Below are positions 23,844 to 34,486 of a stretch of 64,000 nucleotides of DNA, piece by piece. Made by a program: the position numbers and the translations under genes. Each line of letters begins with the position of its first letter. Position 1 is the first letter of the stretch. Below the pieces are notes generated by a model. It saw only the letters and a program-made list of their open reading frames with translations. It ran no database searches and was not told the origin of the DNA. Origin of the DNA: Pyrrhoderma lamaoense (Eukaryota; Basidiomycota; Agaricomycetes; Hymenochaetales; Hymenochaetaceae). The DNA lies in NCBI GenBank assembly GCA_002794735.1, contig NBAZ01000016.1, positions 186,001 to 250,000 on the forward strand, in the 5' to 3' direction.

Positions 23844-24622
23844 AGGAGAAAAATATATGTTGAATTGCATTAATACATATGCCATGACTTTTACTTGATG
23901 ACTTTGATCTTCGAATTTGATCGTTGACTTCAAACACGCATTTGACTTGCCGGTGTTAGTGCCTCGTACAGCAATACCTCTCTTACTCTTTATCTCTTAC
24001 CTCTCTCTTGGATGGAGTTTTCGTTCCCTTTTATATATTATTAGCTTTGGGATAAGTATCATCCCAATATCACTCTTTACCCCGATGCTACCTTAGTTAC
24101 GCTACGTCCTGCCAGTGCTCTGTTAGTATAAGTATTATTACACTATTTATTTCAAGTACTAAAACACAATCAAGTGCAGTCTTAAGAAAAAAAAACCCTT
24201 AGACGATCGGTTGGTTTGAAGAAAAGTCTTAACCTTCGGTTAAGAAAATGATAACGTAATGAAGCCATTAGCTTCAATTTTCCTTGTCGATCATGCTCGA
24301 TCATGTTCGATCATTTTTAACCTGTACCACAATCAGTTGATTATAACAGAGACTGTCTAGGTATGATATACACATTGAATATTAAAACTATATAAATAAA
24401 ATGTATTTATGAATTATGGTCTGAAAATAGCATTCAATTTCTCAATTACCATTCAACCTAATTGTAGGTGAGTATTCGAAAGAATACTTTCGTGCCACCC
24501 TTATGAGGATCATCATCACTCTAATTTATCTGAATCCTCCATTATTGTATCCTCATTTCTACCTTTCTTCTTGTTATCCTCTTCTTGTTATCCTCTTCTT
24601 GTTATCCTTCTCATTATCTTCC
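23844..24622. other. Intergenic with a hairpin and short repeats
   Basis: Holds a perfect 8-base-pair hairpin at 24227-24245 (TCTTAACC, loop TTC, GGTTAAGA), a CGATCATG-type triple repeat near 24288-24315, and the CT-rich tandem repeat listed separately. No coding signal. Confidence 0.5.
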
Positions 24623-24655
24623 TTACCACAGCATCCTTCTCATTATCTTCCTTAC
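24567..24655. repeat. Short tandem repeats
   Basis: Three perfect copies of the 14-mer CTTCTTGTTATCCT at 24567-24608, followed by two copies of a 19-mer TTCTCATTATCTTCCTTAC at 24609-24627 and 24637-24655. Simple replication-slippage repeats at the 3' end of the unknown gene on the minus strand. Confidence 0.9.
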
Positions 24656-25226
24656 ACCTGCTGTGGATGCCTCGGGAACAGACAATGGCGCATTAGTGGG
24701 TTCAACTATTTTGAGCTTAATAGTTACTTCATGTTCGACTAGATCGCAAGGAAGTTTCTTAGATACACTGTAGAGCCGGATCGTATTAGAGTCTAACATC
24801 GGCATCACAAAAACTTGAAGCTTACCAGATGTAATTACTCGGGCAGATCCATGCCGGGTATCCAGAGCTGTCCATGTTGAGCTGGTAGCTCGATAATGGA
24901 TGGCGAACCATTCGTACCACAGATGACCCTGTAAGTAGTCAGTGATCAATGTTGATAGTTACAAAGTGAATGTACTGACTTCCTAGATGTTTATGTGGAA
25001 ATGCCTTATGCTTCATGTCTGCCTGACTCTCCTTAGCCTTACGTTGTCAATCGGATCGCTGAACGCTGCATTAGCTATAATTCTACGTTGTCTGTGGATA
25101 GATTGTCAGAATGCAGAGAGAAAACATATAGAGCATCTTTGCGCACTGTAATAAACGTTTTCTACACGCTTCACAACCAGTTACTCTGCAATTCGGGTCA
25201 TGCGGTGGGTTCTGGTGAGGCATCAT
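24623..25226 (-). CDS. Hypothetical multi-exon protein
   Basis: Minus-strand exons can be joined from MMPHQNPPHDPNCRVTG (start 25226) through a 34-base intron to QRRIIANAAFSDPIDN, then MKHKAFPHKHLGS, and after an intron to GHLWYEWFAIHYRATSSTW and ALDTRHGSARVITSGKLQV. It ends near a stop at 24623. One junction needs an extra base. The last exon reads like a compact beta-rich domain, but I do not recognise a family. Neighbours (glycosidase, SAM carrier) give no clue. It could be a lineage-specific protein. Confidence 0.45.
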
Positions 25227-25663
25227 GGTTATTGGATGTGGTTGTGGGTATTGAACGAGAGTTGGGAATGATAACCATACGCTACAACATCGCGGGCTTT
25301 TATATCGCACAGGAGCTCTCGTGCACAGCAATTAAAAGCCTATATAAACCTAGTTCTCTCATTGTATTGCGCCGACCGCCCACATGTCAAACATTAAACC
25401 TGATACCTTTGTTACCCTTATTTAAAAAGCGTTTGCATACTTTTCTACAACCTTCATTATTGTTCATGTCCGAAAACAAATCGAGAAGAAATATTCAATT
25501 GAATATATAAACGAAGAATTCAATTAAATGAACTTCCTAAAGTGTGTTATACACATAAATGGTAAGTTCCTAACGCGGTGGCTCGATACTTTCATTGTGA
25601 GTCAACCAAACCACGGCACATGAGTATTATTCTATACTACTAGTACTCTAAATTTTTCTAGGC
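25227..25663. other. Intergenic
   Basis: Upstream region of the hypothetical gene and 3' UTR of the carrier gene. A plus-strand open frame here looks like the shadow of the neighbouring exon. No gene called. Confidence 0.45.
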
Positions 25664-26973
25664 CTAAGCAATTTTCACAAAACTTTGAACAGTCCATTCG
25701 TACGCTCCAAGGAACACTGCTCCTCCTGCTGAAATCCACAGAGTGCGAGGAACAACTCCAGAAAAAAGTGCCTTCATACCCTCCTTGGCATATATGTCTC
25801 TGAATCGACTGGCTAGAGTTGGTACATCCTTTTCGGACATTTTCTGTACCATAAGAGAATGATCACGTTAGTACTTAGCAAACAAAGGGACACGGAGTTT
25901 ATACTAACCCGTAGGTCCAGCATAGTCCTTGTTTTTAAGACATCTAAGGGAGTGGTTAATGCCGCGGCTATACCTCCAGAGATGCTACCACAAACGGCCG
26001 CCTCATGAGCGGCCAGAGTTTTTCGGTCTAGTGCGTAGGCGAGTCTGACCTTGAGGAATTCATAAAGAGGAAATTGGAGCATTGAAAATGGTATCTGGAG
26101 TAGAAGTTCAAGTATCAGCAACACTCTAACGTGTCGATTGCCAAAAATTACACACCTCGCGAATAACAGTAGACCTGAATCCACGGTAAAAACCTATCAT
26201 TCCATCGTTGGCAAGCACGTATCGAGCGGCAGCTAAGGAAGGGCGAGATCCTAGGCCTGATGTCTGTGCACGGCTTTTTACTACTTCCGTTGGAACACGA
26301 ATTAAACATGCAGCCTGAAAGTTAAACCTATGTTTGGTTCAATTATCGCGAAGACCGATGCTTTGAGTAATACTCACAACTTCTCCGACAGATGCGGCAA
26401 GCATATGATTCAAAGATGCATACTCGTGGCGGAGAGGAGAGATACGTTTCAAGGTATCATATGTAGAGAAGAATATCGCAGCTGTTAGTTGAGTAAGCTG
26501 TCAGTATGAGAAAAAGACTTTTTGCATTTAGAACAACTTACCTCCCGGAGCACTACCAATAACAACGCTTCCAATACCTTGTAGATACCTTTTAATCCAC
26601 CTGCATTGAAAAATCCTGGGCAGATTGCAACCGAGTTTTTATCGTGTCTAGTGGGTAAAATAGGATATCGACAGACGTTCCTGCAACCCCTCCGGCCTAT
26701 GGGAAATTCAGATCGGATGAAGACGTTAGAAACAAGGAAAAATTACAATTAAAGATTGCAGAAATGTCGGTCCAGAGCTTTTCTCCATGCACTTGAGCCT
26801 GGATATTTTCTCAATCTCTCACCAATACTTCCTCCAGCTTCCAGAAGTTGCACAGAATTGCACGTGATTTTCATCAGGAAATAAAAAAAAATAGGAATTA
26901 AATAGTTTAGACCTAAAAAACTTAAAAGTGCCAAAAAGTAGGTCCTTCGCCTATAATCGGATCTCTACATCAT
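25664..26973 (-). CDS. PET8: Mitochondrial carrier, S-adenosylmethionine type (PET8/SAMC)
   Basis: Imports S-adenosylmethionine across the inner mitochondrial membrane in exchange for S-adenosylhomocysteine. The three mitochondrial carrier repeats are visible with their signatures [16 protein letters not shown] and PLDVLKTR. Segments typical of the SAM carrier are present: [35 protein letters not shown], [35 protein letters not shown] and the C-terminal [18 protein letters not shown]. Five or more introns. The first repeat has a frame break: plus-strand CC at 26615-26616 needs a third C to read [15 protein letters not shown]. The start is uncertain: coding sequence FLALLSFLG precedes the first intron, and ATGs at 26968-26973 are out of frame. 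Divergent from the PA-RING gene, sharing a promoter of about 130 bases. Confidence 0.88.
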
Positions 26974-27099
26974 ATGATGATGCCAAGTAGGCTACCGTTG
27001 GTAACTCACTGCACTCATCTCTGACTTCGATAATCGTATAACTATCGTTCGTATCTTTTGTCTCATATTTCGCTGCGCGTTTTCGGCGACCTCACTGCT

Positions 27100-28694
27100 A
27101 TGGCGCGCACAGATTCGGATTTAGGGGTTTACAGTATGAACAGTATAAGCAATTGGCTTCGAAACGTAGGTGCTACAAGCACTGACAGAAACTGGCTTTG
27201 GGGTTGGGCATGGGGTGTGGACAATATACTTACTGTTGTTGATCGTTCGCCACCTATAAGCTTTGTGTCGAGGCCAGCCTCGTTTGGTCGGTTGATTGAG
27301 GATTCAGTAATGGGATACGGCATACCTATGAATGCATTCACGGTAACCTGTGGTACTGGTAGCGAAAGAGATCCTTCTAGAAATCTAGGTTGTCCGAATC
27401 TTTGTCTGGCAGAAGGAGGTCGCATGCCTGAGCCAGAAGACTCATGGATTGCTATTGTCCAACGAGGGAATTGTTCATTTGTTGACAAGGTATGGTGTGA
27501 CCCCGTAATACCTAGCCATGAATCATAATTGAACCTCCAATAGGTCAGGGAAGCTCAGAAATTCGGTGCCAAGGCTGTCATCGTCGGTGGCGAAAACCCT
27601 GACATTAGTGGAAACCCTGACGTCCTCATTAACATGTATAGTCAGAGTAAGTTTACTTCACACTAAGGATGAAGAGTAGCTCAGAACATTTTTTTTCTAA
27701 GCTGATTCCTCGGATATCAAAATACCATCTACATACGTCAAGTTTTCGGACTATTCCCACTTGTCTAACTTAATTGCAGTATCGAATACGTCTACCTCTG
27801 GAATCAGGACTGTGTCTCTGCAAATTACCCCGGATTATGCGTCCTGGGAATGGTATTCGTTAGTGAATGTACCTCACACGACTTTTGATGTTTGCTAACA
27901 ATAGTGTTTTAACTAGCCCAATATTAACATTCATTGTACTACTATTTCTCCCCTCGCTACTTACGCTTATCACCCTCCTAATCCACCGTTTCCGTACTGC
28001 ACGTGCAGAGCAGCGTGAACGAGCCCCTGAGGATGTTGTACAGCGGCTTCCTTGGAGAGTCTGGACTGGTAGCGGTTGGGAGAAACATACCGGCCCAGTT
28101 CCACCACTGCCTGTACAAGCAAGTGAAGAGCTATTTGAAGAATCAGCTTCGCTTGAGCGGGGATGTATCAAATGTGCAGAAGAGCATGTCCAAGATGGAC
28201 CTCTCGAAAGTGCAAATCATCCTTCAACGTCCCATGAAGATGATGAAATCTCTGTTAATCCTCCATGGTTTGATAGCCAGACAGAATGTCCAATCTGCTT
28301 AACTGACTTCACAAGGGGTGATCGTGTACGCGTTTTGCCTTGTAAACACATTTTCCACCTCGCGGAAGTTGATGAGTGGCTTATACACCGAAAAAAACTC
28401 GTATGTTAAATACGCTTTCTCTTTTTACTTATTTTACTAAGGAAAAATATAATCCACTCGAACATCTAGTGTCCAGTATGCAAAGCAGACGTCACTCGGC
28501 CAGATAATCCTTATCACCACTTAGTTCATGACCCTCCAACGGAAAGGACCCCTCTACTTTCATCAAGTCAGAATAATGATATTCGAAGAGTAGAAACGAC
28601 TAGCTCTAACTCTAATACCTCACCAACTATGAATTCGGCTTTTCAGTCACCTACTAGTACCTTACTTCATCCATCTGATGACGAACCTCAATGA
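27100..28694 (+). CDS. PA-TM-RING-type membrane E3 ligase
   Basis: Protease-associated (PA) domain, transmembrane segment, then RING-H2: an endosomal/Golgi ubiquitin ligase layout. The PA part has [19 protein letters not shown] and [13 protein letters not shown] strong hydrophobic segment ([21 protein letters not shown]) follows. The RING is [24 protein letters not shown]...WL...CPVCK. The position normally occupied by a Cys (HxFHxxC) is Glu here ([12 protein letters not shown]). Introns lie at about 27489-27542, 27646-27701 and 28400-28470, plus one near 27865. The tail has Ser/Thr and ends DDEPQ. The ATG at 27100 is the first in frame; no clear signal peptide is seen, so an upstream exon may be missing. 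Confidence 0.8.
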
Positions 28695-30076
28695 TGAAAT
28701 ACATGGGAAGCGATGATATTGTTACTACGAACATTCAGGATCTGTAATTTTATTGTATCTTTTTATTCAATTCCCATCTCAGTATTTTGTATAGCTTCAG
28801 CCACAAAAGGCGCATGTTTAATATTCTGAACATGAATTTCCGAAGCATTTATATGTTTGTAAAAACTTCCAGAGACTTCTTTACCTTAAAATCCCTGGCT
28901 CTCGTTACGATGGAGATCTAATTTGTAATGTTTTGAATCCGAAACAGGAAGCTCTTACCTGTATTAGCTAGTTCTTTCTTTCGGTACAGTCTAGATCAAA
29001 ATTTTGGTAATTTCCTGGACATGTTTTGCCTTTTTTTCCTAGGCATCCAAATATATACTACACCTGCACGAAGTATAACTTCCAAATCAACCCACTGTTG
29101 TCGGTCATTCACAGCCTAACGTTGATTCAAAACCTGATCTTGGGAGGGATTGATATAAAATTATGATTGGAGTAGATTCATAACGTGGTTTTGTCCGATT
29201 CCGTGATATTTCCCATAACGGGGCACAAAAGAGGTGTATAATCCTTTGGGTCTATAATCACATAGTATGACCTTGATTACTAATCTAGTGTTCTGCTTGA
29301 TGGCAAAATGCAATACAGTATAGTGCATGTGTATAGCGGCGGTTGAGTTGTATAATAGTACGAATACACAATGAAGGTATACTCCAGTGCGAAACGTTGA
29401 TATAGACTCCTCTGGTCGAAGTTTTCAAACATCCCCATCACAGTCGAAATGAGTGTTTAGCCACCACACAGCGCCCTCCTAGTCAAAAGATGGTAACTAC
29501 GAGTCATTCTGGTAGGCTTATCTACTAATACGCAATATTGAAGGCTCTTGGCCATTGCTATGAGTAGATGTAAATACCGAGATGTAAGGCGAAATAGACG
29601 CTTAGTGTCATGCTCGGTCTATAGCACCAACTAGGCTCTAGTTGTGACTCTGAGGTCTGTTAGTTCTCTATGGAATCGGGCAATTCAATCAGTGGAGTAT
29701 CAAGTGATTACCCCAGGTTTTCTTCTAAGTATGTCTCCCATTGGAAGAAAAACTCCAAAAATAAATATTTCCATAACTTCTTTCCCGTATCAGTGAACTC
29801 AAAAAGAGAGTATCTAGGCACAAAAGCTGCTACATTGAGCGTCTAACGGAGGAATGGAAGTAAAGGATATTCATCCGATAATTTGATATTTACGATGTGG
29901 TCGTATCAAACTGCCGGTTATTTTTCCGTTTTTTTCTTTCTCTTTTTTTACTTCTCCATTCTTGATAAGCAACACACAGCCATATCGTCATGTCGGCAAG
30001 AAGACATCCAACCGACTCTTCCAAGAAAGTGAATCACAAACCTTCAGGGTGTATTGATCTAATGATAGAAATGGAT
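28695..30076. other. Intergenic, no gene recognised
   Basis: AT-rich and repeat-poor. Short open frames only. A plus-strand frame at 29990-30223 overlaps the antisense gene at 30077-30725 and is probably its shadow. Confidence 0.45.
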
Positions 30077-30725
30077 CTATGTTTCGAAAATATTCTTCAT
30101 GATATATGTCTTTGGCAACTGATAATTAAGGATCTTGCTTGTATAGTAACAAGAACTCATCCTTATACATGTATAAGCATCCGATCTTTGAAAAACATCG
30201 TATTAATACATGTCCATATTTGATCTTTTGGATTACGAATACATGTATGGAACCATGGTACAAAACTAGTAAGCCCTGACGGCACATAATAAGGTTTTGA
30301 CACAAAAGAAGCCTCCGTTTTAACTGCAGCTAAATTGATGAAATAAAATTGTGAAATTGGCGCTTTTGTTATTTGAGTCTTGTATGGTTATGAATATGAT
30401 GAATTGCAAAGCCATCAACGACGTACTTACTTATTTCAGTTTCAATTGCGTAATCGATTCCAGAATCTTCCATCCAATTGACATCCTTGTTGTTATGTCA
30501 AATACATGATATTTGCATGACTCAAGTCGTCCATCAATAAGGCATCTTCTAAAGTCTGAAAGGGCATCAAACAATTCATCTGGATTAATGTGCCTTTTGT
30601 ATGACCTATAGCCAAATGCAGACATTGTACTCACTTACATACATTTCAGAACGAAAGGATTCAATTGGCTCAAAGTCAGGCACGCACCTCATTGTTGTAG
30701 GTTTGCGTAGAGGAGATTCCGACAT
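30077..30725 (-). CDS. Hypothetical protein, hidden multi-exon gene
   Basis: Exon 1 starts MSESPLRKPTTMRCVPD at 30725. A 37-base intron (GTATG...CTATAG, about 30606-30642) leads to SYKRHINPDELFDALSDFRR and LESCKYHVFD. A one-base break follows, then NNKDVNWMEDSGIDYAIETE. A good GTAAGT donor near 30428 joins to TAVKTEASFVSKPYYVPSG, LTSFVPWFHTCIRNPKDQIW and, after another one-base break, to a stop at 30077-30079. The segments read like one globular protein of about 210 residues. No family recognised. Confidence 0.5.
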
Positions 30726-31791
30726 GGAGGCAATCTTTCTCGTAATAGACCAGTTCTATATGCAGTATAGTCGGAAAAAATGGATAGATATAAAAGGCTA
30801 GTAAAAACAATATGAAGTATGGGAAATTATCCACATCCACTGATCGAGATAAGATGCATAAATAACAGGTATGCCGAGGGAGGGGGAGTTGCTAAGATAA
30901 TATATCAGAGTAAGGAGCAGGGAAAATAGAGAAGTAGTTCATGGGACATGATCACAAGTTCCTTGTATGGCGTACTTTTAACGCCTATCATATAACATAA
31001 TTCAATGTTTATAACTTCCTTCGTCTAGATGACATTACAATTGGTACATGTATAAATTAACATTTCAACAGTCGTCCTTCCTTTCTCCCGGTCTTCAATG
31101 AGCGTCTTCAACATATCTACATATAAATCAGTATTAATGAAGACTAGTTACAATGCAAAGTACTTCGTCTCTAGACCCTATTACTCCGTGTTTTGCATTC
31201 GTGCTAGATTATGTGATTATCGTCTGGTTATAAGACGAAAGCCCAAGTGCAAAGTATGTCCTTGTTCACTGAAAAGCCCCAAGAAGTAAGGACCAAAGGC
31301 ACCCAAGAGAAGTGTGTAGAATATGTGATACACATTCTCGGAGCATTGCGAATAGAATAAACTTCCAGCTTAAGATCCAGGGGTTAGATTCATTTCAGAC
31401 AATGCTAGTCCCAAAGATTTCATGTAGCTTTATATATAAGCTTGAAATATGAGGATAATTAAGACTCCGATCATGTTCAATGCTAATTTTATCTTCTCCC
31501 TCTTTTCTTATACTTCCTCTAAAGAATTCAAGTTTGCCCAAAAACGTTGCATTAAACTATTATTTTGAGGCTGAAATATAACGACATTCATGTAGAACGT
31601 CACTATCACGTAATAGTATTGAGAATGTTGTAGTTCTGGTCCTATCGCTTTGTAAATTGTTGCTGAGGTATTTTGTTTTGAGGGTTTAAATAACCAAATG
31701 TACAAGCACAAGCTCTCCCCTTCTATTCTTTTCCTTCCGTGTTGCTTACTCTTCATTCGCGTTTGGACACTCATCGGCTGGCTAGGAAACT
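30726..31791. other. Intergenic
   Basis: Mainly AT-rich. Some minus-strand fragments near 31050-31330 look weakly protein-like (for example LGAFGPYFLGLFSEQ) but do not join into a gene. The last 150 bases are the promoter of the next gene. Confidence 0.4.
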
Positions 31792-32775
31792 ATGAAATTT
31801 GTTAAAAAGGGTGCAGTACCTCAAGATCAAGGCCCGAGAAATCCACTTACACGGTCACAGTCAGTAAGTAGTGTTAGCAGACCTCCGAACATATGGGTTG
31901 AGCGTCAAAAGGAGTCTCAGAGGCCACAAAGTCAGAATGATAACAGAAATGATAACATTATTAAACGCACAACTGATGGTACTGCTAGTAAGAGCCTTGT
32001 AAAGGCGGGACAGCCACAACCACAACCGAAAACAAAGATTGTTACATCGATAGAAGTGAGGAGGATAAGAATGTCAGATGTACAGCCTGGGGATATCTTT
32101 CTTGCTCTCCAACATAGAGCTCCACAAAATCCTGGAGAACGTCGCTTCCACTGGATGTTTTATATTCATGTAGGGGACGAGACGAACAAAGATGGGGAGA
32201 TTATTCATGCTAATAATTCTGAAAAGTATGATTACTATTGGGTATTTGAGAGAAAGAGACACATTCTTTTAAGTGAGAGGCTAGCATGTGCACGTCGTAT
32301 CGGAAAACTCCCCCCGGGATGGGACCTGAATAGACTTGCGGACTTCTTAAAAGAGAAAGCCCCGGTACCATACGTAAGGACAAATGAAACGAAGTTCAGA
32401 TGTAGAGTCTACGTTGTTCAGTGTCTTCTGATTATGAGGAATATGAAGGATACAAAGATAACGAATCACCCTGGAGATCCTAGATCTTTAGAGCGTGAGA
32501 TGGAGAAAATAGCGGATGCACAAGAACGGAAGGCTCGTGAGTGTATTGTATGGGAGGGTGATGTACCACATTTTCCTCGTTATGTACCTTTATTACAAGG
32601 GTACCAGACTGTGCAAAAGGAAGTTCCTGTTGCCGAACCATCTGGGTCTAGCTCTCGTACTAGATCTCCAGGGGAAAATAAACATGACTCTTCTTCCTCA
32701 AAAAAGGTGACTGAGAAACCCAAAAAACTAGATGGAAAGAAAAAAGAGACAATGCAACCTCTTAAAACTACGTGA
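31792..32775 (+). CDS. Fungal protein of a His/Cys (papain-like fold?) family, member 1
   Basis: Intron-less frame of 327 codons with a disordered basic N-terminus, a central domain at about residues 100-270 and a Lys/Ser-rich tail. The domain opens with SDVQPGDIFLALQH, has a conserved His in RRFHWMFYIHVGDE, then GEIIHANN, a segment LACARRIGKLPPGW, and a conserved Cys in KFRCRVYVVQCLLIM. It ends with FPRYVPLLQGY. The same order recurs in the gene at 46013-46687 (NQGDIVHVTH, TTSFLYIHLEPG, YARVLGNN, VDCHAWVVQAVRYL, FPGYIPLVEKY). A His then Cys arrangement of this type recalls LRAT/NlpC-P60-like folds, but that is inference. Function unknown. Confidence 0.65.
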   Translation: MKFVKKGAVPQDQGPRNPLTRSQSVSSVSRPPNIWVERQKESQRPQSQNDNRNDNIIKRTTDGTASKSLVKAGQPQPQPKTKIVTSIEVRRIRMSDVQPGDIFLALQHRAPQNPGERRFHWMFYIHVGDETNKDGEIIHANNSEKYDYYWVFERKRHILLSERLACARRIGKLPPGWDLNRLADFLKEKAPVPYVRTNETKFRCRVYVVQCLLIMRNMKDTKITNHPGDPRSLEREMEKIADAQERKARECIVWEGDVPHFPRYVPLLQGYQTVQKEVPVAEPSGSSSRTRSPGENKHDSSSSKKVTEKPKKLDGKKKETMQPLKTT

Positions 32776-33017
32776 AATCAATAAAGTAGGAGTAGAAATA
32801 GTGATTGGTTTGTTGTATGTAATCCAAATAAATGTGCTATTATTATTGATTTTGTTGCTTCTTATTTTTTATTTTTCATTTTCAGTATGATCGGTTATTT
32901 GATGAATTCAAGTAGAAAAAAATCGTAGCGTTGAGTGGCTGTGCAAATTTTCTTCATAAGCTTGATTTTACCCATCCCGGACACGCCTTCAGGCAGTCAC
33001 CAATTTATACATAAACT
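32776..33017. other. Intergenic
   Basis: AT-rich spacer between the papain-like candidate and MRT4. No feature seen. Confidence 0.4.
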
Positions 33018-34104
33018 ATGCCTAAATCAAAGAGACAAAAAGAAGGTCACTGGCTCGTATTATATCCCTTAAACTAATAATATATTGATTTTTTGGAATA
33101 GTTACCTTGTCAAAGGTGTCGAAGAAGACGAAGGAGCAAAAAGAGTCGCTTTACAATGAAGTATGCATGCATTTTCACAAAACTTCATCGTCAACGAAGA
33201 AATTAACCGTGTTCTGATGTGACTGCAGGTACAAGAGAATACAGACAAATATCGCTACTGCTGGATTTTCGATGTTGGGAATATGAGAAATGCACATCTT
33301 AAAATTGTCCGTTCTCTGTGGAAAGAGTGCGTTTTTAGCTCTTCTTGACTCTATGCTGCAATATGCTCACGTCAAACATTCTCAAAACATTTCTAATGGC
33401 ATGCTTTCTATCAATCTAGCTCTGCGAGAATATTCTTCGGGAGGTGTGCAGTAATGGCGAAAGCACTCGGTACATCACCAGAAACAGAGCATAAGGATGG
33501 TCTACACAAAATTGCTACCGTACGTCGTCTTTCCCCACCTTTCCTTCCCTTTCAACTATACATTCTTACCTGCTACTTCCAATCAATATATCAATGGACC
33601 ATATCGTTGGATTTCAATCAACAGAAATTAAAAGGCCAAGTTGGTCTCCTATTCACCTCATCGCCTCCATCGGAAGTAACAGCCTGGTTCGACGACTTCC
33701 AACAACCCGATTTTGCTCGTTCAGGTACAAAAGCTACAAAAACAATCACCATCCCCAGCGGGCCCATCCTCCAACACCACTCAAATCCGCCCGAACCATT
33801 CCCACACACCGAAGAACCCCAACTACGCAAACTGGGCTTACACACGAAACTCGTTAGAGGTGTACCCAGTCTGGATATGGAACATATCGTGTGTAAGAAA
33901 GGGGACGTGTTGACGCCTGAGCAGACGCAGTTGTTGAAACTTATTGGGGAGAAGCTTGTTGTGTTCAAGGTTAGGTTACGTTATCGTTGGGATTCGACGA
34001 CTGGGGAGGTTGTTCAAATTGAAGGCGCGGATGAGGAAGAGCAAGAAGTTGAGGATAAACATGATGGTGACGACGACGATGAGGATGAAGACATGAGCAG
34101 CTAA
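33018..34104 (+). CDS. MRT4: MRT4, ribosome assembly factor (uL10/P0-like)
   Basis: Nucleolar 60S assembly factor that holds the P0 position on pre-60S rRNA until replaced by ribosomal P0. Exons join to MPKSKRQKEVTLSKVSKKT at the start, then YRYCWIFDVGNMRNAHLK, SARIFFGRCAVMAKALG, then GQVGLLFTSSPPSEV, FPHTEEPQLRKLGL, CKKGDVLTPEQTQLLKLIGEK and an acidic tail ending EDEDMSS. The C-terminus lacks the P1/P2-binding P0 extension, as expected for MRT4. Introns of normal type at about 33045-33101, 33158-33228, 33327-33419 and 33519-33626. The frame is intact. Convergent with the aspartic protease. Confidence 0.93.
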
Positions 34105-34486
34105 GAAAAAGTACCATAATTTAATTCGTTTTATTACATTCCTCGTTCTATCTCTTATTTTGTATCTTTTTTTTACCTCGGTATGTTGTATCTCTTTCTT
34201 GTATGATTGATTGATCCAATCATTTCGCACAACCATCTAACAAGACCCCTCTTACATGAAGGGAAATGATGACTTTGGGTTTAGACAATTAAGGGTGTAT
34301 TGCAACACTTGAAGTGTTTATTTATTACAAGCCCTGCTATATTTCATATATACGGCAAAGATTTTGATACGTTAACTCATACAAAAAAGGGGAGGAAGAG
34401 GTAATCGTCCATTAGAAAAGCCGTCTTTTCTGCATTGCGACAAAAACAAAGGTGTAGGGGATAGAAGAATTAAGAAAATCATGCGT

